Shown: one piece after another, positions 22,955 through 35,700 of the stretch
Position numbering within the stretch: position 1 is the stretch's first letter
Layout: each line of letters begins with the position of its first letter
From: Maniola hyperantus
Taxonomy: Eukaryota > Arthropoda > Insecta > Lepidoptera > Nymphalidae
Assembly: GCF_902806685.2 (NCBI RefSeq)
Contig: NC_048554.1
Span: 13,640,001-13,704,000 of the forward strand
Reading direction: 5' to 3'
DNA: 64,000 bases
The notes under the pieces: generated by a model
The model's input: the letters and a program-made list of their open reading frames with translations, nothing else
Told to the model about the DNA's origin: nothing
Database searches by the model: none
Translations under genes and position numbers: made by a program

Positions 22955-25321
22955 GACACTAGCATGTCGGTGACGCGACCTTGACGCTTGATGACACTAG
23001 CATGTCGGTGACGCGACCTTGACGCTTGATGACACTAGCATGTCGGTGACGCGACCTTGACGCTTGATGACACTAGCATGTCGGTGACGCGACCTTGACG
23101 CTTGATGACACTAGCATGTCGGTGACGCGACCTTGACGCTTGATGACACTAGCATGTCGGTGACGCGACCTTGACGCTTGATGACACTAGCATGTCGGTG
23201 ACGCGACCTTGACGCTTGATGACACTAGCATGTCGGTGACGCGACCTTGACGCTTGATGACACTAGCATGTCGGTGACGCGACCTTGACGCTTGATGACA
23301 CTAGCATGTCGGTGACGCGACCTTGACGCTTGATGACACTAGCATGTCGGTGACGCGACCTTGACGCTTGATGACACTAGCATGTCGGTGACGCGACCTT
23401 GACGCTTGATGACACTAGCATGTCGGTGACGCGACCTTGACGCTTGATGACACTAGCATGTCGGTGACGCGACCTTGACGCTTGATGACACTAGCATGTC
23501 GGTGACGCGACCTTGACGCTTGATGACACTAGCATGTCGGTGACGCGACCTTGACGCTTGATGACACTAGCATGTCGGTGACGCGACCTTGACGCTTGAT
23601 GACACTAGCATGTCGGTGACGCGACCTTGACGCTTGATGACACTAGCATGTCGGTGACGCGACCTTGACGCTTGATGACACTAGCATGTCGGTGACGCGA
23701 CCTTGACGCTTGATGACACTAGCATGTCGGTGACGCGACCTTGACGCTTGATGACACTAGCATGTCGGTGACGCGACCTTGACGCTTGATGACACTAGCA
23801 TGTCGGTGACGCGACCTTGACGCTTGATGACACTAGCATGTCGGTGACGCGACCTTGACGCTTGATGACACTAGCATGTCGGTGACGCGACCTTGACGCT
23901 TGATGACACTAGCATGTCGGTGACGCGACCTTGACGCTTGATGACACTAGCATGTCGGTGACGCGACCTTGACGCTTGATGACACTAGCATGTCGGTGAC
24001 GCGACCTTGACGCTTGATGACACTAGCATGTCGGTGACGCGACCTTGACGCTTGATGACACTAGCATGTCGGTGACGCGACCTTGACGCTTGATGACACT
24101 AGCATGTCGGTGACGCGACCTTGACGCTTGATGACACTAGCATGTCGGTGACGCGACCTTGACGCTTGATGACACTAGCATGTCGGTGACGCGACCTTGA
24201 CGCTTGATGACACTAGCATGTCGGTGACGCGACCTTGACGCTTGATGACACTAGCATGTCGGTGACGCGACCTTGACGCTTGATGACACTAGCATGTCGG
24301 TGACGCGACCTTGACGCTTGATGACACTAGCATGTCGGTGACGCGACCTTGACGCTTGATGACACTAGCATGTCGGTGACGCGACCTTGACGCTTGATGA
24401 CACTAGCATGTCGGTGACGCGACCTTGACGCTTGATGACACTAGCATGTCGGTGACGCGACCTTGACGCTTGATGACACTAGCATGTCGGTGACGCGACC
24501 TTGACGCTTGATGACACTAGCATGTCGGTGACGCGACCTTGACGCTTGATGACACTAGCATGTCGGTGACGCGACCTTGACGCTTGATGACACTAGCATG
24601 TCGGTGACGCGACCTTGACGCTTGATGACACTAGCATGTCGGTGACGCGACCTTGACGCTTGATGACACTAGCATGTCGGTGACGCGACCTTGACGCTTG
24701 ATGACACTAGCATGTCGGTGACGCGACCTTGACGCGACCTTGACGCTTGATGACACTAGCATGTCGGTGACGCGACCTTGACGCTTGATGACACTAGCAT
24801 GTCGGTGACGCGACCTTGACGCTTGATGACACTAGCATGTCGGTGACGCGACCTTGACGCTTGATGACACTAGCATGTCGGTGACGCGACCTTGACGCTT
24901 GATGACACTAGCATGTCGGTGACGCGACCTTGACGCTTGATGACACTAGCATGTCGGTGACGCGACCTTGACGCTTGATGACACTAGCATGTCGGTGACG
25001 CGACCTTGACGCTTGATGACACTAGCATGTCGGTGACGCGACCTTGACGCTTGATGACACTAGCATGTCGGTGACGCGACCTTGACGCTTGATGACACTA
25101 GCATGTCGGTGACGCGACCTTGACGCTTGATGACACTAGCATGTCGGTGACGCGACCTTGACGCTTGATGACACTAGCATGTCGGTGACGCGACCTTGAC
25201 GCTTGATGACACTAGCATGTCGGTGACGCGACCTTGACGCTTGATGACACTAGCATGTCGGTGACGCGACCTTGACGCTTGATGACACTAGCATGTCGGT
25301 GACGCGACCTTGACGCTTGAT
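22955..25321 (+). repeat. 38-bp minisatellite, 62 copies
   Basis: A head-to-tail array of a 38-bp unit beginning GACACTAGCATGTCGGTGAC. The span of 2367 bp equals 62 units plus an 11-bp internal duplication (GCGACCTTGAC) near 24730. Apart from that, copies look identical. Each unit has four CpGs, far above the surroundings. No open frame of note. Confidence 0.97.
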
Positions 25322-25432
25322 CCATCTCAAAATCGTCCAACGACTCCAACTCGGCGTTCGAAACAAATTAAAAATATTTTGACAGTTTAGTTTGTACGTG
25401 ACATTGGCGAAGTGCATTGTGCTCGGTGTATG

Positions 25433-25700
25433 GCATGGTGGCATGGTGGCATGGTGGCATGGTGGCATGGTGGCATGGTGGCATGGTGGCATGGTGGCAT
25501 GGTGGCATGGTGGCATGGTGGCATGGTGGCATGGTGGCATGGTGGCATGGTGGCATGGTGGCATGGTGGCATGGTGGCATGGTGGCATGGTGGCATGGTG
25601 GCATGGTGGCATGGTGGCATGGTGGCATGGTGGCATGGTGGCATGGTGGCATGGTGGCATGGTGGCATGGTGGCATTGTGGCATGGTGGCATGGTGGCAT
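25433..25700 (+). repeat. 8-bp tandem repeat (GCATGGTG)n, ~33 copies
   Basis: Pure repeat of GCATGGTG with one variant (GCATTGTG at about 25673). As the period is 8, all three frames on both strands stay open and give low-complexity frames of about 100-140 codons. These are artefacts. Confidence 0.96.
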
Positions 25701-25989
25701 TACTGAAAGCCACAAAGCGAAATGAGAAGAAGTAACAATTTAGTTTCTACTCCGTATTATCCATGTGTCGTCCTTTACTCTATGGTGTTACATTACTGCC
25801 AAAGAAACTAAAACAACGACTCACTAGCGCAATAATGCTAAAGCCACGAATTCCTGATGTTCATTCAGGAAGCTGTAAACTACCCTCAAGTTAAGATCAG
25901 AAAAAATCTATCGCGAGAATAAAGTACAAACTAAGTGATTCGACATTGTTTAGCGACATTAACTTTGTTATTGAGTTTCAGAGCTCGAG

Positions 25990-26058
25990 CAAAGTTCCGT
26001 TTACACTATTGATAGTTCCGTTGACACTATTGATAGTTCCGTTTACACTACTTGATAG
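25990..26058 (+). repeat. 23-bp tandem repeat, 3 copies
   Basis: Three copies of a unit with AGTTCCGTTTACACTATTGA; the middle one has TTGACAC, the last ACTACTTGA. Confidence 0.8.
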
Positions 26059-26099
26059 CTACGCGGTAAAACGCTCCTAGTTCAAGTTTTTAGGAAATA

Positions 26100-26190
26100 T
26101 GTTGTATTTTTAGGGTTCCGTACCTACCTCAAAAGGCCACTTGCGTGGCGGGCCACGCGCAGTGTAGGGTTCCGTAGTCACAATATTATT
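26100..26190 (+). repeat. GGGTTCCGTA-type dispersed repeat fragment
   Basis: TTTAGGGTTCCGTACCTACC and a second AGGGTTCCGTAGTCAC. The phrase recurs in diverged form at about 12999-13110 and 51221-51300 (AACCGGCCAAGTG and GGGTTCCGTACTG). Probably a common non-autonomous transposon of this genome. Confidence 0.5.
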
Positions 26191-26199
26191 ATGGCTGAC

Positions 26200-27590
26200 C
26201 TAGGATAGTGCTTTTATTTTATTTATGAATATTAAGGATATTTTGAACTCCATGGTTTTTCACGGTTCACTTGTACAAACGGGCCCACAAAGGACGATGG
26301 TAACTGAAGAAAGAGTCATAAAATCCAGCTTCACAGGGGAACTTGGAAACTTATTACTTATTAGGATTACGATCAATCACAAATACGATAGATACAATAA
26401 AACTATAATAATATACATTACTTAATATGCCACTCATAATATCTACGTTCAATAATTAACCTCGAAAAACAGACATAAGTAACTCCTTAACCTGTGAACC
26501 CTACTCTAATAAAAATTAGCACTTTAAAACATCATATTTTACAAACAGATCTAGAAATCGAAAATTGATGTTCCCACACCCACAGTATTTTTAAAAGATC
26601 TATTCAACGATACCCCACACTATGGGGTAGACGAGAAAAAAAACATCCCCACTTTACATCCCACTTTACATGTAGAGGAGCTACCTATCCTAAAAAAAAT
26701 ATTTATCACAATTTTATTTTACCACTTTGTCGGCGTGATTAATATTTATACCCATGGCAAATTACAGATCTCTAGCACTAATAAGTAGTCTCTGAGATTA
26801 ACCGCAAAACCGCAAAAGACTGTAGTAACATTATTTTTTTTCGAAATTTTGCACTATACAGATAGATATACAGACAGTGGATAACGTGAAAGGTGCAAGT
26901 CCGGACTGCGTCCCGCTCACACTATCGTCTCACGTTTCTACTTTCGTGACGCTAACTCATTACCTTATAGTTCGGTCAGCGGGCTCATGGACATGTGTCC
27001 TAAGCGACGAGTCAACATTTACTTTGTTGGAGTACAACTCGGCGGAAAGAATTACTAACTTGGGAAGTGTTCCTCGCTGCTTCCAGATAAGGCGGCGGAT
27101 CCTGCTCACGCTTGTCTCTTGTCTCCAGGAGATCCGGGGGCTGCGGGGCGGTGAGGGGGTGTCGAAACTTTGCGCAGAGATCAAAGGCTTTTGTTATAGA
27201 TTAGTGCCGGCGTACAAATGAATTTATTTTGCCTGTTCCCGTGTTGTGCTTGATGAATTACAAATTTCCAAATAGCCCCTGCCAAGATTCAAATCCAGAG
27301 CCTGTCATATATAAGAGCACGGCGCTTACCACTGCACCAGGTGCACGAGGTGCACCAGGTGCACCAGGGAGGTCATCAAACTAATAAATGCGTGCGCTCT
27401 ACGATGTTAGATTTAAATCGTAGAATTATTCTAATGTACCTAATAGCTAACTACAATTATTTTAAATTTTAAGACCGTTTTAAAAACGTAGTAACTATTT
27501 AAAACATATTTTTACATAATATTGTTAACTAAATTGCTAAAAAATTATGCTACGTCTCTGCCTTTGCCACTAATTCGAAATGCAAATTGC
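26200..27590. other. No gene recognised; SINE-like piece near 27290
   Basis: A plus-strand open stretch at 26877-27221 matches no family I recognise and lacks clear splice borders. The text GCACGGCGCTTACCACTGCA at about 27318 resembles a reversed tRNA-derived SINE head, followed by a short GGTGCACCA repeat (27340-27368). Confidence 0.4.
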
Positions 27591-27593
27591 CAG

Positions 27594-27646
27594 TCTTGTC
27601 AGTTCTTCTCAGTAAATGCAGATTTTACTGAGAAGAACTGACAAGA
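27594..27646. repeat. Perfect 23-bp stem-loop
   Basis: Arms 27594-27616 and 27624-27646 are perfect inverted complements (core CAGTTCTTCTCAGTAAA) around a 7-base loop (TGCAGAT). It could be a MITE remnant or transcribed hairpin; no promoter or expression evidence is visible. Confidence 0.8.
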
Positions 27647-27819
27647 AACTCACCAGTAACTCTTATCAAACCATAAAAAATTACAATATTATTATCTAAT
27701 GAACAGTGTACCTACTTTCTAGTCTGTTAGCAAGAGCACCAGCAACACACTGGGTGAAGGATAAAACGGCATATTGTGATGTCTACACAAATTCATAATT
27801 GCATCGACATTAACCTCAT

Positions 27820-29311
27820 GTCGCATGTCGCGGGGGCTAGCACAAGCGAACCTGTCGCATGTCGCCGGGGTTAGCACTAGCGAACCTGTCGCATGTCGCG
27901 GGGGCTAGCACAAGCGAACCTGTCGCATGTCGCGGGGGCTAGCACAAGCGAACCTGTCGCATGTCGCCGGGGTTAGCACTAGCGAACCTGTCGCATGTCG
28001 CGGGGGTTAGCACTAGCGAACCTGTCGCATGTCGCGGGGGTTAGCACTAGCGAACCTGTCGCATGTCGCGGGGGTTAGCACTAGCGAACCTGTCGCATGT
28101 CGCGGGGGTTAGCACTAGCGAACCTGTCGCATGTCGCGGGGGTTAGCACTAGCGAACCTGTCGCATGTCGCGGGGGTTAGCACTAGCGAACCTGTCGCAT
28201 GTCGCGGGGGTTAGCACTAGCGAACCTGTCGCATGTCGTGGGGGTTAGCACTAGCGAACCTGTCGCATGTCGCGGGGGTTAGCACTAGCGAACCTGTCGC
28301 ATGTCGCGGGGGTTAGCACTAGCGAACCTGTCGCATGTCGCGGGGGTTAGCACTAGCGAACCTGTCGCATGTCGCGGGGGTTAGCACTAGCGAACCTGTC
28401 GCATGTCGCGGGGGTTAGCACTAGCGAACCTGTCGCATGTCGCGGGGGTTAGCACTAGCGAACCTGTAGCATGTCGCGGGGGTTAGCACTAGCGAACCTG
28501 TCGCATGTCGCGGGGGTTAGCACTAGCGAACCTGTCGCATGTCGCGGGGGTTAGCACTAGCGAACCTGTCGCATGTCGCGGGGGTTAGCACTAGCGAACC
28601 TGTCGCATGTCGCGGGGGTTAGCACTAGCGAACCTGTCGCATGTCGCGGGGGTTAGCACTAGCGAACCTGTCGCATGTCGCGGGGGTTAGCACTAGCGAA
28701 CCTGTCGCATGTCGCGGGGGTTAGCACTAGCGAACCTGTCGCATGTCGCGGGGGTTAGCACTAGCGAACCTGTCGCATTTCGCGGGGGTTAGCACTAGCG
28801 AACCTGTCGCATGTCGCGGGGGTTAGCACTAGCGAACCTGTCGCATGTCGCGGGGGTTAGCACTAGCGAACCTGTCGCATGTCGCTGGGGTTAGCACTAG
28901 CGAACCTGTCGCATGTCGCGGGGGTTAGCACTAGCGAACCTGTCGCATGTCGCGGGGGTTAGCACTAGCGAACCTGTCGCATGTCGCGGGGGTTAGCACC
29001 TAGCGAACCTGTCGCATGTCGCGGGGGTTAGCACTAGCGAACCTGTCGCATGTCGCGGGGGTTAGCACTAGCGAACCTGTCGCATGTCGCGGGGGTTAGC
29101 ACTAGCGAACCTGTCGCATGTCGCGGGGGTTAGCACTAGCGAACCTGTCGCATGTCGCGGGGGTTAGCACTAGCGAACCTGTCGCATGTCGCGGGGGTTA
29201 GCACTAGCGAACCTGTCGCATGTCGCGGGGGTTAGCACTAGCGAACCTGTCGCATGTCGCGGGGGTTAGCACTAGCGAACCTGTCGCATGTCGCGGGGGT
29301 TAGCACAAGCG
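27820..29311 (+). repeat. 34-bp minisatellite, ~44 copies
   Basis: Tandem 34-bp units containing GTCGCATGTCGCGGGGGTTA and CACTAGCGAACCT. Variants cluster at the left end (GGGGGCTAGCACAAGCG, CGCCGGGGTT) and are scattered singly elsewhere (GTCGTGGGGG, GTAGCATG, CATTTCG, GCTGGGG, one inserted C near 29000). Confidence 0.97.
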
Positions 29312-29877
29312 CGCAAATTAACGACGGGATCTCTTTACAGGGCAAAGAGTAATTGCGACGACTAAGAGCCGGTCACGTATTCTCTACAACGTTGAGACTC
29401 GACGTTGAGACGTTGAGTTCACTGACGAATTTTTTTTACACACACTTTAATTCATTTATTGAAATATACAGAACGGCTGTTCTGAAGTGTTCCAGACGCT
29501 GTGAAGCCAAAAGTAACACTGACAGATAAGCAGTTAATATGTAATTCGTATCAAAACATTCTTATTTGGCATGGTCAGTTCAGTATGTAGCTAGTACATA
29601 GAAAACGTAGCTTTGACTGCTGTGGTGACGGCCAGTGAGTAAACAAATCTCAACAGTTTCCACTAGTAAAATTATGATTCGTTCGACTCAGGTGTAGTAT
29701 TCTGTCCTCTAAAATCCATAGATTGCATTCCAAGACGATGCCGCATAGAAATCCTTTACGTTGCTTTAGGTAGCTTTAAAAAAGCTAACAGGTGTCAAAA
29801 ATCGAAAAATCATGTTAAAGATACCCTTTGTTCTAAAAGACGCCTTTTTAACTATACGCCGTCGTTATTGTCGTCAG

Positions 29878-30065
29878 TCAACCGATAGACAAGACTTTCT
29901 TGTAGCTGGACATAGGGGCTTGGATTCCACACGTCTCGATTGTACACCGCCTTGATCCAGCGGCTCCCTGCAACTCATTTGATGTTGTCCACTTGGTGGG
30001 AGAGCCTCCGATGTTTGGTGGAAGAGCCGCCAATGCTGTGCTTTCCATTTCAAGGATACACTCAC
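29878..30065 (-). mobile_element. RTE-like LINE 3' fragment
   Basis: The minus strand carries the same tail as 1125-1290 and 54240-54490 (pieces giving GAGCCGCTGGATC, TCCAGCTAC and GTTGACTGACG). Degenerate. Confidence 0.5.
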
Positions 30066-30189
30066 TATACTACTACACGGTAGCTGTAACAGCGTTGCAG
30101 TCGAGTGGAGTACACAATAGCCGCGAGCGACGAGCGTTACATCGCAGCCTTGTATCGTAATCCCCGGTATTTGGGTTCTCGGTCACAAA

Positions 30190-30543
30190 TGAAGAAATAC
30201 GTGTTTCAGGATTTTTGGAAAATTCGCCCATAAGGGTGGTAAAATAGGGGATGAAAGTTTGTATGGGAAAGTTTTAATTATTGATATTATTAACTTGAAA
30301 TTTGGAAAGTAGGTTTTATCTTGAGGTTAGGTGTCAGCGTTTGTGTTCCATAATAAAAATAAAAAAAAAGAAATGACTATGAGAAAATCTCCCCCTAAAG
30401 GGATTAAATGGGGGTTGGAAGGTTATATGTGTTATTCGGTACTGTTCAGGGTGCGCGTCCTGATGTTATAATGTTTTTTTCTGAAAATAAATTCCATTTG
30501 TTTCCTGTAGGCCACGCGGGCGAAGCCGCGGGCAGAAGCTAGT
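30190..30543 (+). repeat. Family A-like dispersed repeat, diverged
   Basis: Contains TCAGGATTTTTGGAAAATTC, AAGGGTGGTAAAATAGGGG and ends GCCACGCGGGCGAAGCCGCG then AGAAGCTAGTC, the usual terminus of this family. Confidence 0.55.
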
Positions 30544-31117
30544 CAACTATAAGTTGGCAAAATGATAAAAATACTTTAAACAAATTACCACAATAACTCA
30601 TTTTTTTTTTTGGAGTAGGTACCTACTCCCAAATAAAAGGAATACAGCAATTAATTATTTCAATATTAAATTTTTGGTGCTCCGACGCAGTTAGGTACAG
30701 GGCTCGGGGCTACCATGGGTAGCTCCCATAGTATGTATGAGAAAATAAAAATTAGGCGATATAGGTTTATAGAAAAATTACAAGTTTTCAGATAACTTTC
30801 ATATTGAGAAATTATAACAGCCTGTTGTCGTTTGCAGCCTGTATACAGCCTTCCCCGTAGCTCGTAGCGCAGTAGCCCCCCGTAGCGCCCCGTAGCGCCG
30901 TAGCCTCGGGCCGACACGTTGCGGTAACTAGGGTTGCCGAGTGGGCATTGGACCCGCGAGCCCGCGCCGTCTCGTAGGACGCCTCGATATGAATTAATCA
31001 ATTACAAACTTCCTTGTGCGTGTTTACTCACATAACTTTGCGGTACTATGTGAAGCATGTATAATTATGGTACCTTCAAACGTCTCAAGTGATTACGCTT
31101 TTATCTTTACCGCTTCG

Positions 31118-31270
31118 TTGGTTTAGATTGTACTCGTAGCGTACTCGGCTGAAGATGTTGAGGTCCAAGGTTCAAGCAATCTATCATTTTCGCTGGAAAA
31201 ATGCTCAGTAACAGTCCAGAGTCAAGTGACTTGCCAAGTCACACAGTGGACTATGAGAGTGCGGGAATAG
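31118..31270 (+). repeat. Possible SINE-like element
   Basis: GGTCCAAGGTTCAAGC looks like a B box, with an A-box-like GGTTTAGATTGTACTCGTAGC upstream. Weak, single-copy in the window. Confidence 0.3.
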
Positions 31271-31695
31271 AGAGTGTACCTGTATAATATCTCCTGCGAA
31301 ATTGTCTAGTTTCCGTTGAGACTTTTCTATGTAGCTCTATACTTAATCCTCATATTTATTTTTTTCAAAGAGTTCTGAACGAGGCGAGGGTGGATGTTTG
31401 TGTCTGCGCGTTGTACCATACCTACTTACGTTCCTATAGTGCAGGAAGCGTATACCACAAGCCACACCCATTAACATAAATCACCCACTGGGCAAGTTGA
31501 ACATCGGAATTGTTACCGATCTCTATCAATAATCGCAATCTTGTTCTCCGAAATAGGTAATATGAATAGTCGATGCACTTAGTTATGAAAGGGCGCCGCC
31601 TCGCGCCGATAGTTGGGAAGCTGGAGCGTCGCGCAGCTAATTATTATCTCAGTAATTAGTTGCCGCGCGCTGAGACGCGCTGTGCTGTACCCTGT

Positions 31696-31761
31696 ACCTA
31701 CCTGCTACCTGCTACCTGCTACCTGCTACCTGCTACCTGCTACCTGCTACCTGCTACCTGC
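31696..31761 (+). repeat. 7-bp tandem repeat (TACCTGC)n
   Basis: Nine to ten copies of TACCTGC. Confidence 0.92.
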
Positions 31762-32410
31762 AGCTGCTGTCAACTGTACACAGCAATGTCAATGTTGCGC
31801 TTCAATTGTAAACATAATGAATGTTTCTGATACACAACTACGGAGAACTCGATCAGCAATGAGGCAGCGGAACGGCAATTTCAAGTAAGTCTACGTTGTA
31901 GGACTTTAAGACATTTCTATGTATTTATATATTTGTACATTTGTATACAACAACCGACTAAGGCTGAAAGAAGGATTTGCCAGATAGACGAATGGCTATC
32001 ACAGAATACCTATGGGTTCTTTTTTCCTATTTAAGGTACGGAACTCTAAAAAGTTATTGAATAACAAACTTATGGACATATATTATACATGCCCACAGCT
32101 CACACTTTATATTCTGATCTCTAGAAACATACATTTTGAGTTTTTTTTGTATTTTGAAAACTTCAACGGGAGTTTTTAATTAAAGTCGCGGGAAAATAAA
32201 AATTAAAATATTTTATGTGCCAATAAACAGATTTGAAAAAGATTCTATCCAGATTGCGTGAAAGAAAAGCTGCAAAAAAACAAACTATAGGAAAGCATTG
32301 AGTGCAGGAACATCAGAACAGGCCAAGCTTGTGACACGGAGGATGCAAATACCCGTAACCTCCCCACTGCAATCAAGCAGCTCTCGCATTCACGTTGCTG
32401 TCCATCCGTC

Positions 32411-32415
32411 CCTCC
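32411..32415. repeat. Target-site duplication, left
   Basis: CCTCC, matched by 38662-38666 on the other side of the BEL/Pao element. Confidence 0.85.
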
Positions 32416-32727
32416 TGTTTGTACCTTGGGCTGTTGGTTAGGCGCTGGTAAGTTTCGAACCTTCGTTCTTCTTGGCTGTCGCAATTGGGTTTGTGGAATC
32501 TTGAGTTTTCCTTTATTAACTTGTGTATTGAAATCGATGTAATGTAAAAGTCCGTTAACGTTACGTGTTGAAAATTCATCTGAAGCTTGTTAGTCCGTTT
32601 CCTGCCTAATGTCAGGCTGTCACATTATATGTCGTATCACTGTCACTGTCAATGTCTTTTGAGTAGACCACAGACCCAGTGCCTTGTCTATGATCTGTTT
32701 GTTTACATAGTTGTTGTGTTCACAACA
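32416..32727 (-). repeat. 3' LTR of BEL/Pao element
   Basis: 312 bp, TG...CA. In element orientation it begins TGTTGTGAACACAACA. The gag-pol stop codon (ATG TTG TGA) lies inside its first bases. Carries the T-side variant at 32549 (A on the plus strand). Confidence 0.95.
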
Positions 32728-35700
32728 TGCTCCCCCCCGGGCTGATGTCGTCCGTAGGGAGAGGGCAGATGTTGTTGTAGGCCCGTGTAATTGTGCCCTT
32801 TTTGGTGAGTAGTACGGCAACTCTTCCAACTGAGTCTCCACCGTAGAAGATTTTTGTAACTCGACCCATAAGCCACAGAAGAGGTGGTTGAGTGCGGTCT
32901 CTTACTAAGACGAGAGACCCAACTTTGAGTTGACCATTTGACTGTCTCCATTTTGTTTTCGTCTGCAGCAACGAGACATACTCCAAGGAGTACCTCTGCC
33001 AAAAATGTTGGCGAAGTTGTTCCACCCGCTGATATCTCTGGAGTCGATTGATGTTCCTTTCCAGCAAATTTGGATGAGCTGCTGATAGAAGAGGTCGTCC
33101 GACGAGGAAGTGTGCTGGAGATAGGTAAGAGAGGTCGGAAGGATCGGATGATAGGGGGGTAAGAGGACGAGAATTTAAGATTGCCTCTATTTGCGCCAGG
33201 CAAGTGGCCATTTCCTCATAGTTGAAGTGGGTTAAGGAAAGTACTCTGCGTAAGTGGTGTTTCACGGATTTGACAGCCGCCTCCCAAATTCCGCCGAAGT
33301 TAGGGCTATACGCCGGGATACGCTTGAAGTTTATACCTTGGTCGATGAGTTGACATTGCACGAACTCTAAGCTATTTTTAAGAAACTGAGCGAGCTCATT
33401 GCACGCTCCAATGAAGGTAGTCCCGTTATCGGAAAATATGGTGGCAGGTTTTCCTCGCCTCGATGTGAAACGATTCAGAGCAGCCAGGAACGCCTCCTTT
33501 GTAAGATCCGTTACGAGTTCAAGATGTACTGCCTTTACTGCGAAACATACGAATACGCAAATGTAAGATTTTGTAAGTCTACCCCCCCTGCCCTTTCGGT
33601 CGAGTATAAGCACCGGCCCGGCATAGTCGACACCTGTGTTAATGAAAGGATGTTCCAGTTGCGTTCGCTCTTTGGGTAAATCTCCCATGATGGGCTGAAC
33701 TGAAGACGCCTTGAATCTAAAACAACGAACACAAGAGTGTACAGTTTTTCTGGCTAGATTCCTTCCATTAATAGGCCAGTAGTTCTGTCTAACCGTGCAT
33801 AAAAGAAGCTGAGGGCCGGCATGCATAAGAATTTTATGTTGTAAAACAAATAAAATTTTCGTGAGATGATGTTTGGAGCAAAGAAGAATGGGATGTTTGA
33901 CGTCGTAAGTATAATAAGAATTTTTTAAACGACCACCTACTCTTATGAGATTGTCAGAATCAAAAAATGGTGAAAGTGATTTAAGTTTACTGTGTGATGA
34001 CAAAGATTGATCATTCTTTAACAATAAATATTCTTCAGGGAACATTTCCTTTTGAGCATGATTTAAAATGAGTTTACGAGATGTTTCAAGTTCGTTGAGG
34101 GTAAGATGATTCGTTTTGGGTTTGTGTTTACAATTGTGTATGAATTTATTCACGTAAGCTAAGATTCGAATTATTTTGTTGAAGTTACTATGCTTATGTA
34201 TGAGTTGAAGAACTCTGTTTTCACTAACGTCTTCTGTATTTTGTGGTGTGACTGCGCACAATACAGTGTCTGAGTTTTTGTGTATCTCCGGAAATTTGAT
34301 GTCCACTTCATGCAAAAACTCTGGCCCTGACCACCACAGGGCGGCTGTGCTGATGGAATCAGCCTTCACCCCACGAGAAACAAGATCCGCGGGGTTAGAC
34401 TTGGAAGGCACGTAGTTCCACTTATGGCCGCTAGTGCTTTCTTGTATCTCACCAACTCTATTTCTGACGAACTGAATTGTTTGCGAAGATGAACTTGATA
34501 ACCATGACAATACGATTGTTGAGTCAGACCAGAAATAGTGTTGATGGACATTGATTGTAAGAGCACTAACTGTCTTTTTCCAGAGTCTTGTGGCAAGCAA
34601 CGCTGCGGATAGTTCTAAACGCGGTATTGTAGTTTTGGGCTTAATGGGCGCGACCTTATTTTTAGAAGTTAACAGTCTAACATTCACTGACCCATTATCA
34701 TCTACCGTTCTTACATAAATACAACCGCCATAAGCGCGCTCGGATGCATCTGAAAATACGTGAATTTCAATAAGAGATGGGTTGCTGCATGACACCCATC
34801 TAGGAATTGTGATTGAATTTAAAATATGAAAGGTGTTTGCAATATCTAAGAAGTCCTTTTTTATGTCGGCACGTGCTTCAGTATCCCAGTCACATTTGCA
34901 AATCCATAACGCTTGTATAACAAGTTTAGCTAATAGTACGCATGGACCAACAAGACCTAAAGGATCGAAGATTTGACTGATAATAGAAATGATATTGCGC
35001 TTTGTTAGCTTTTTCTTTGTGTCTATGTCAATGATGAAATTTAAATTGTCTGAAACTGAATTCCAATGAAGACCTAATGTTTTTGAAGGTGAGCTGTCAC
35101 TCAACTTCAAATCAAGGGATTTTTCTGAGTTATCCTTTATGTCAGTGATAGCGTGTAAGACCTCAAGACTGTTAGACTGCCATTTGCGTAAGTTCATTTT
35201 TGCAGAGGCTAAAGTGTCTCTTACACCTTTGCAAAGAGTAATGACCGATTCTGTATAGTCACCTCCGGACAAAAAGTCATCCACATAAAAATCATGTTGG
35301 ATGGCACGTTGAGTTGCAAGGTCCTCGGTTTCATCCGCAAGAGACACTAAACATTTTGTAGCCAGATAAGGGGCTGAGGCTGTGCCATATGTCACTGTAT
35401 TAAGAGTGTAAGTTTGTAGGGCCTCATGCCGATGAAACCGAAAGACTATTTGTTGAAGTGACCTTTGACTTGGTTCTATGTAAATAGTACGGTACATTTT
35501 TTCAACGTCAGCAGAAACCACTATTTTGTGTTGCCTAAAGCGTATTAAGATTGAAAATATGTCGTCCTGTACGGTGGGACCTACCATCTGTATAGAATTA
35601 AATGATTTTTGGTTTAAAGTGGCAGCCGAGGCATCAAAGACCACTCGTAACCTCGTGGTTGTAGAATCACGAAGTACCCCATGATGAGGAAAATAGACGT

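Noticed and set aside
25250..25735. His/Met/Trp-rich open frames on both strands
   Set aside because: Translation of the 8-bp GCATGGTG repeat in every frame.
26877..27221. 114-codon plus-strand frame as a gene
   Set aside because: No recognisable domain, splice borders or codon bias; length is within chance for this region.
22955..29311. CRISPR-like regularly spaced repeats
   Set aside because: There are no variable spacers: units are directly abutting identical copies, and the DNA is eukaryotic.
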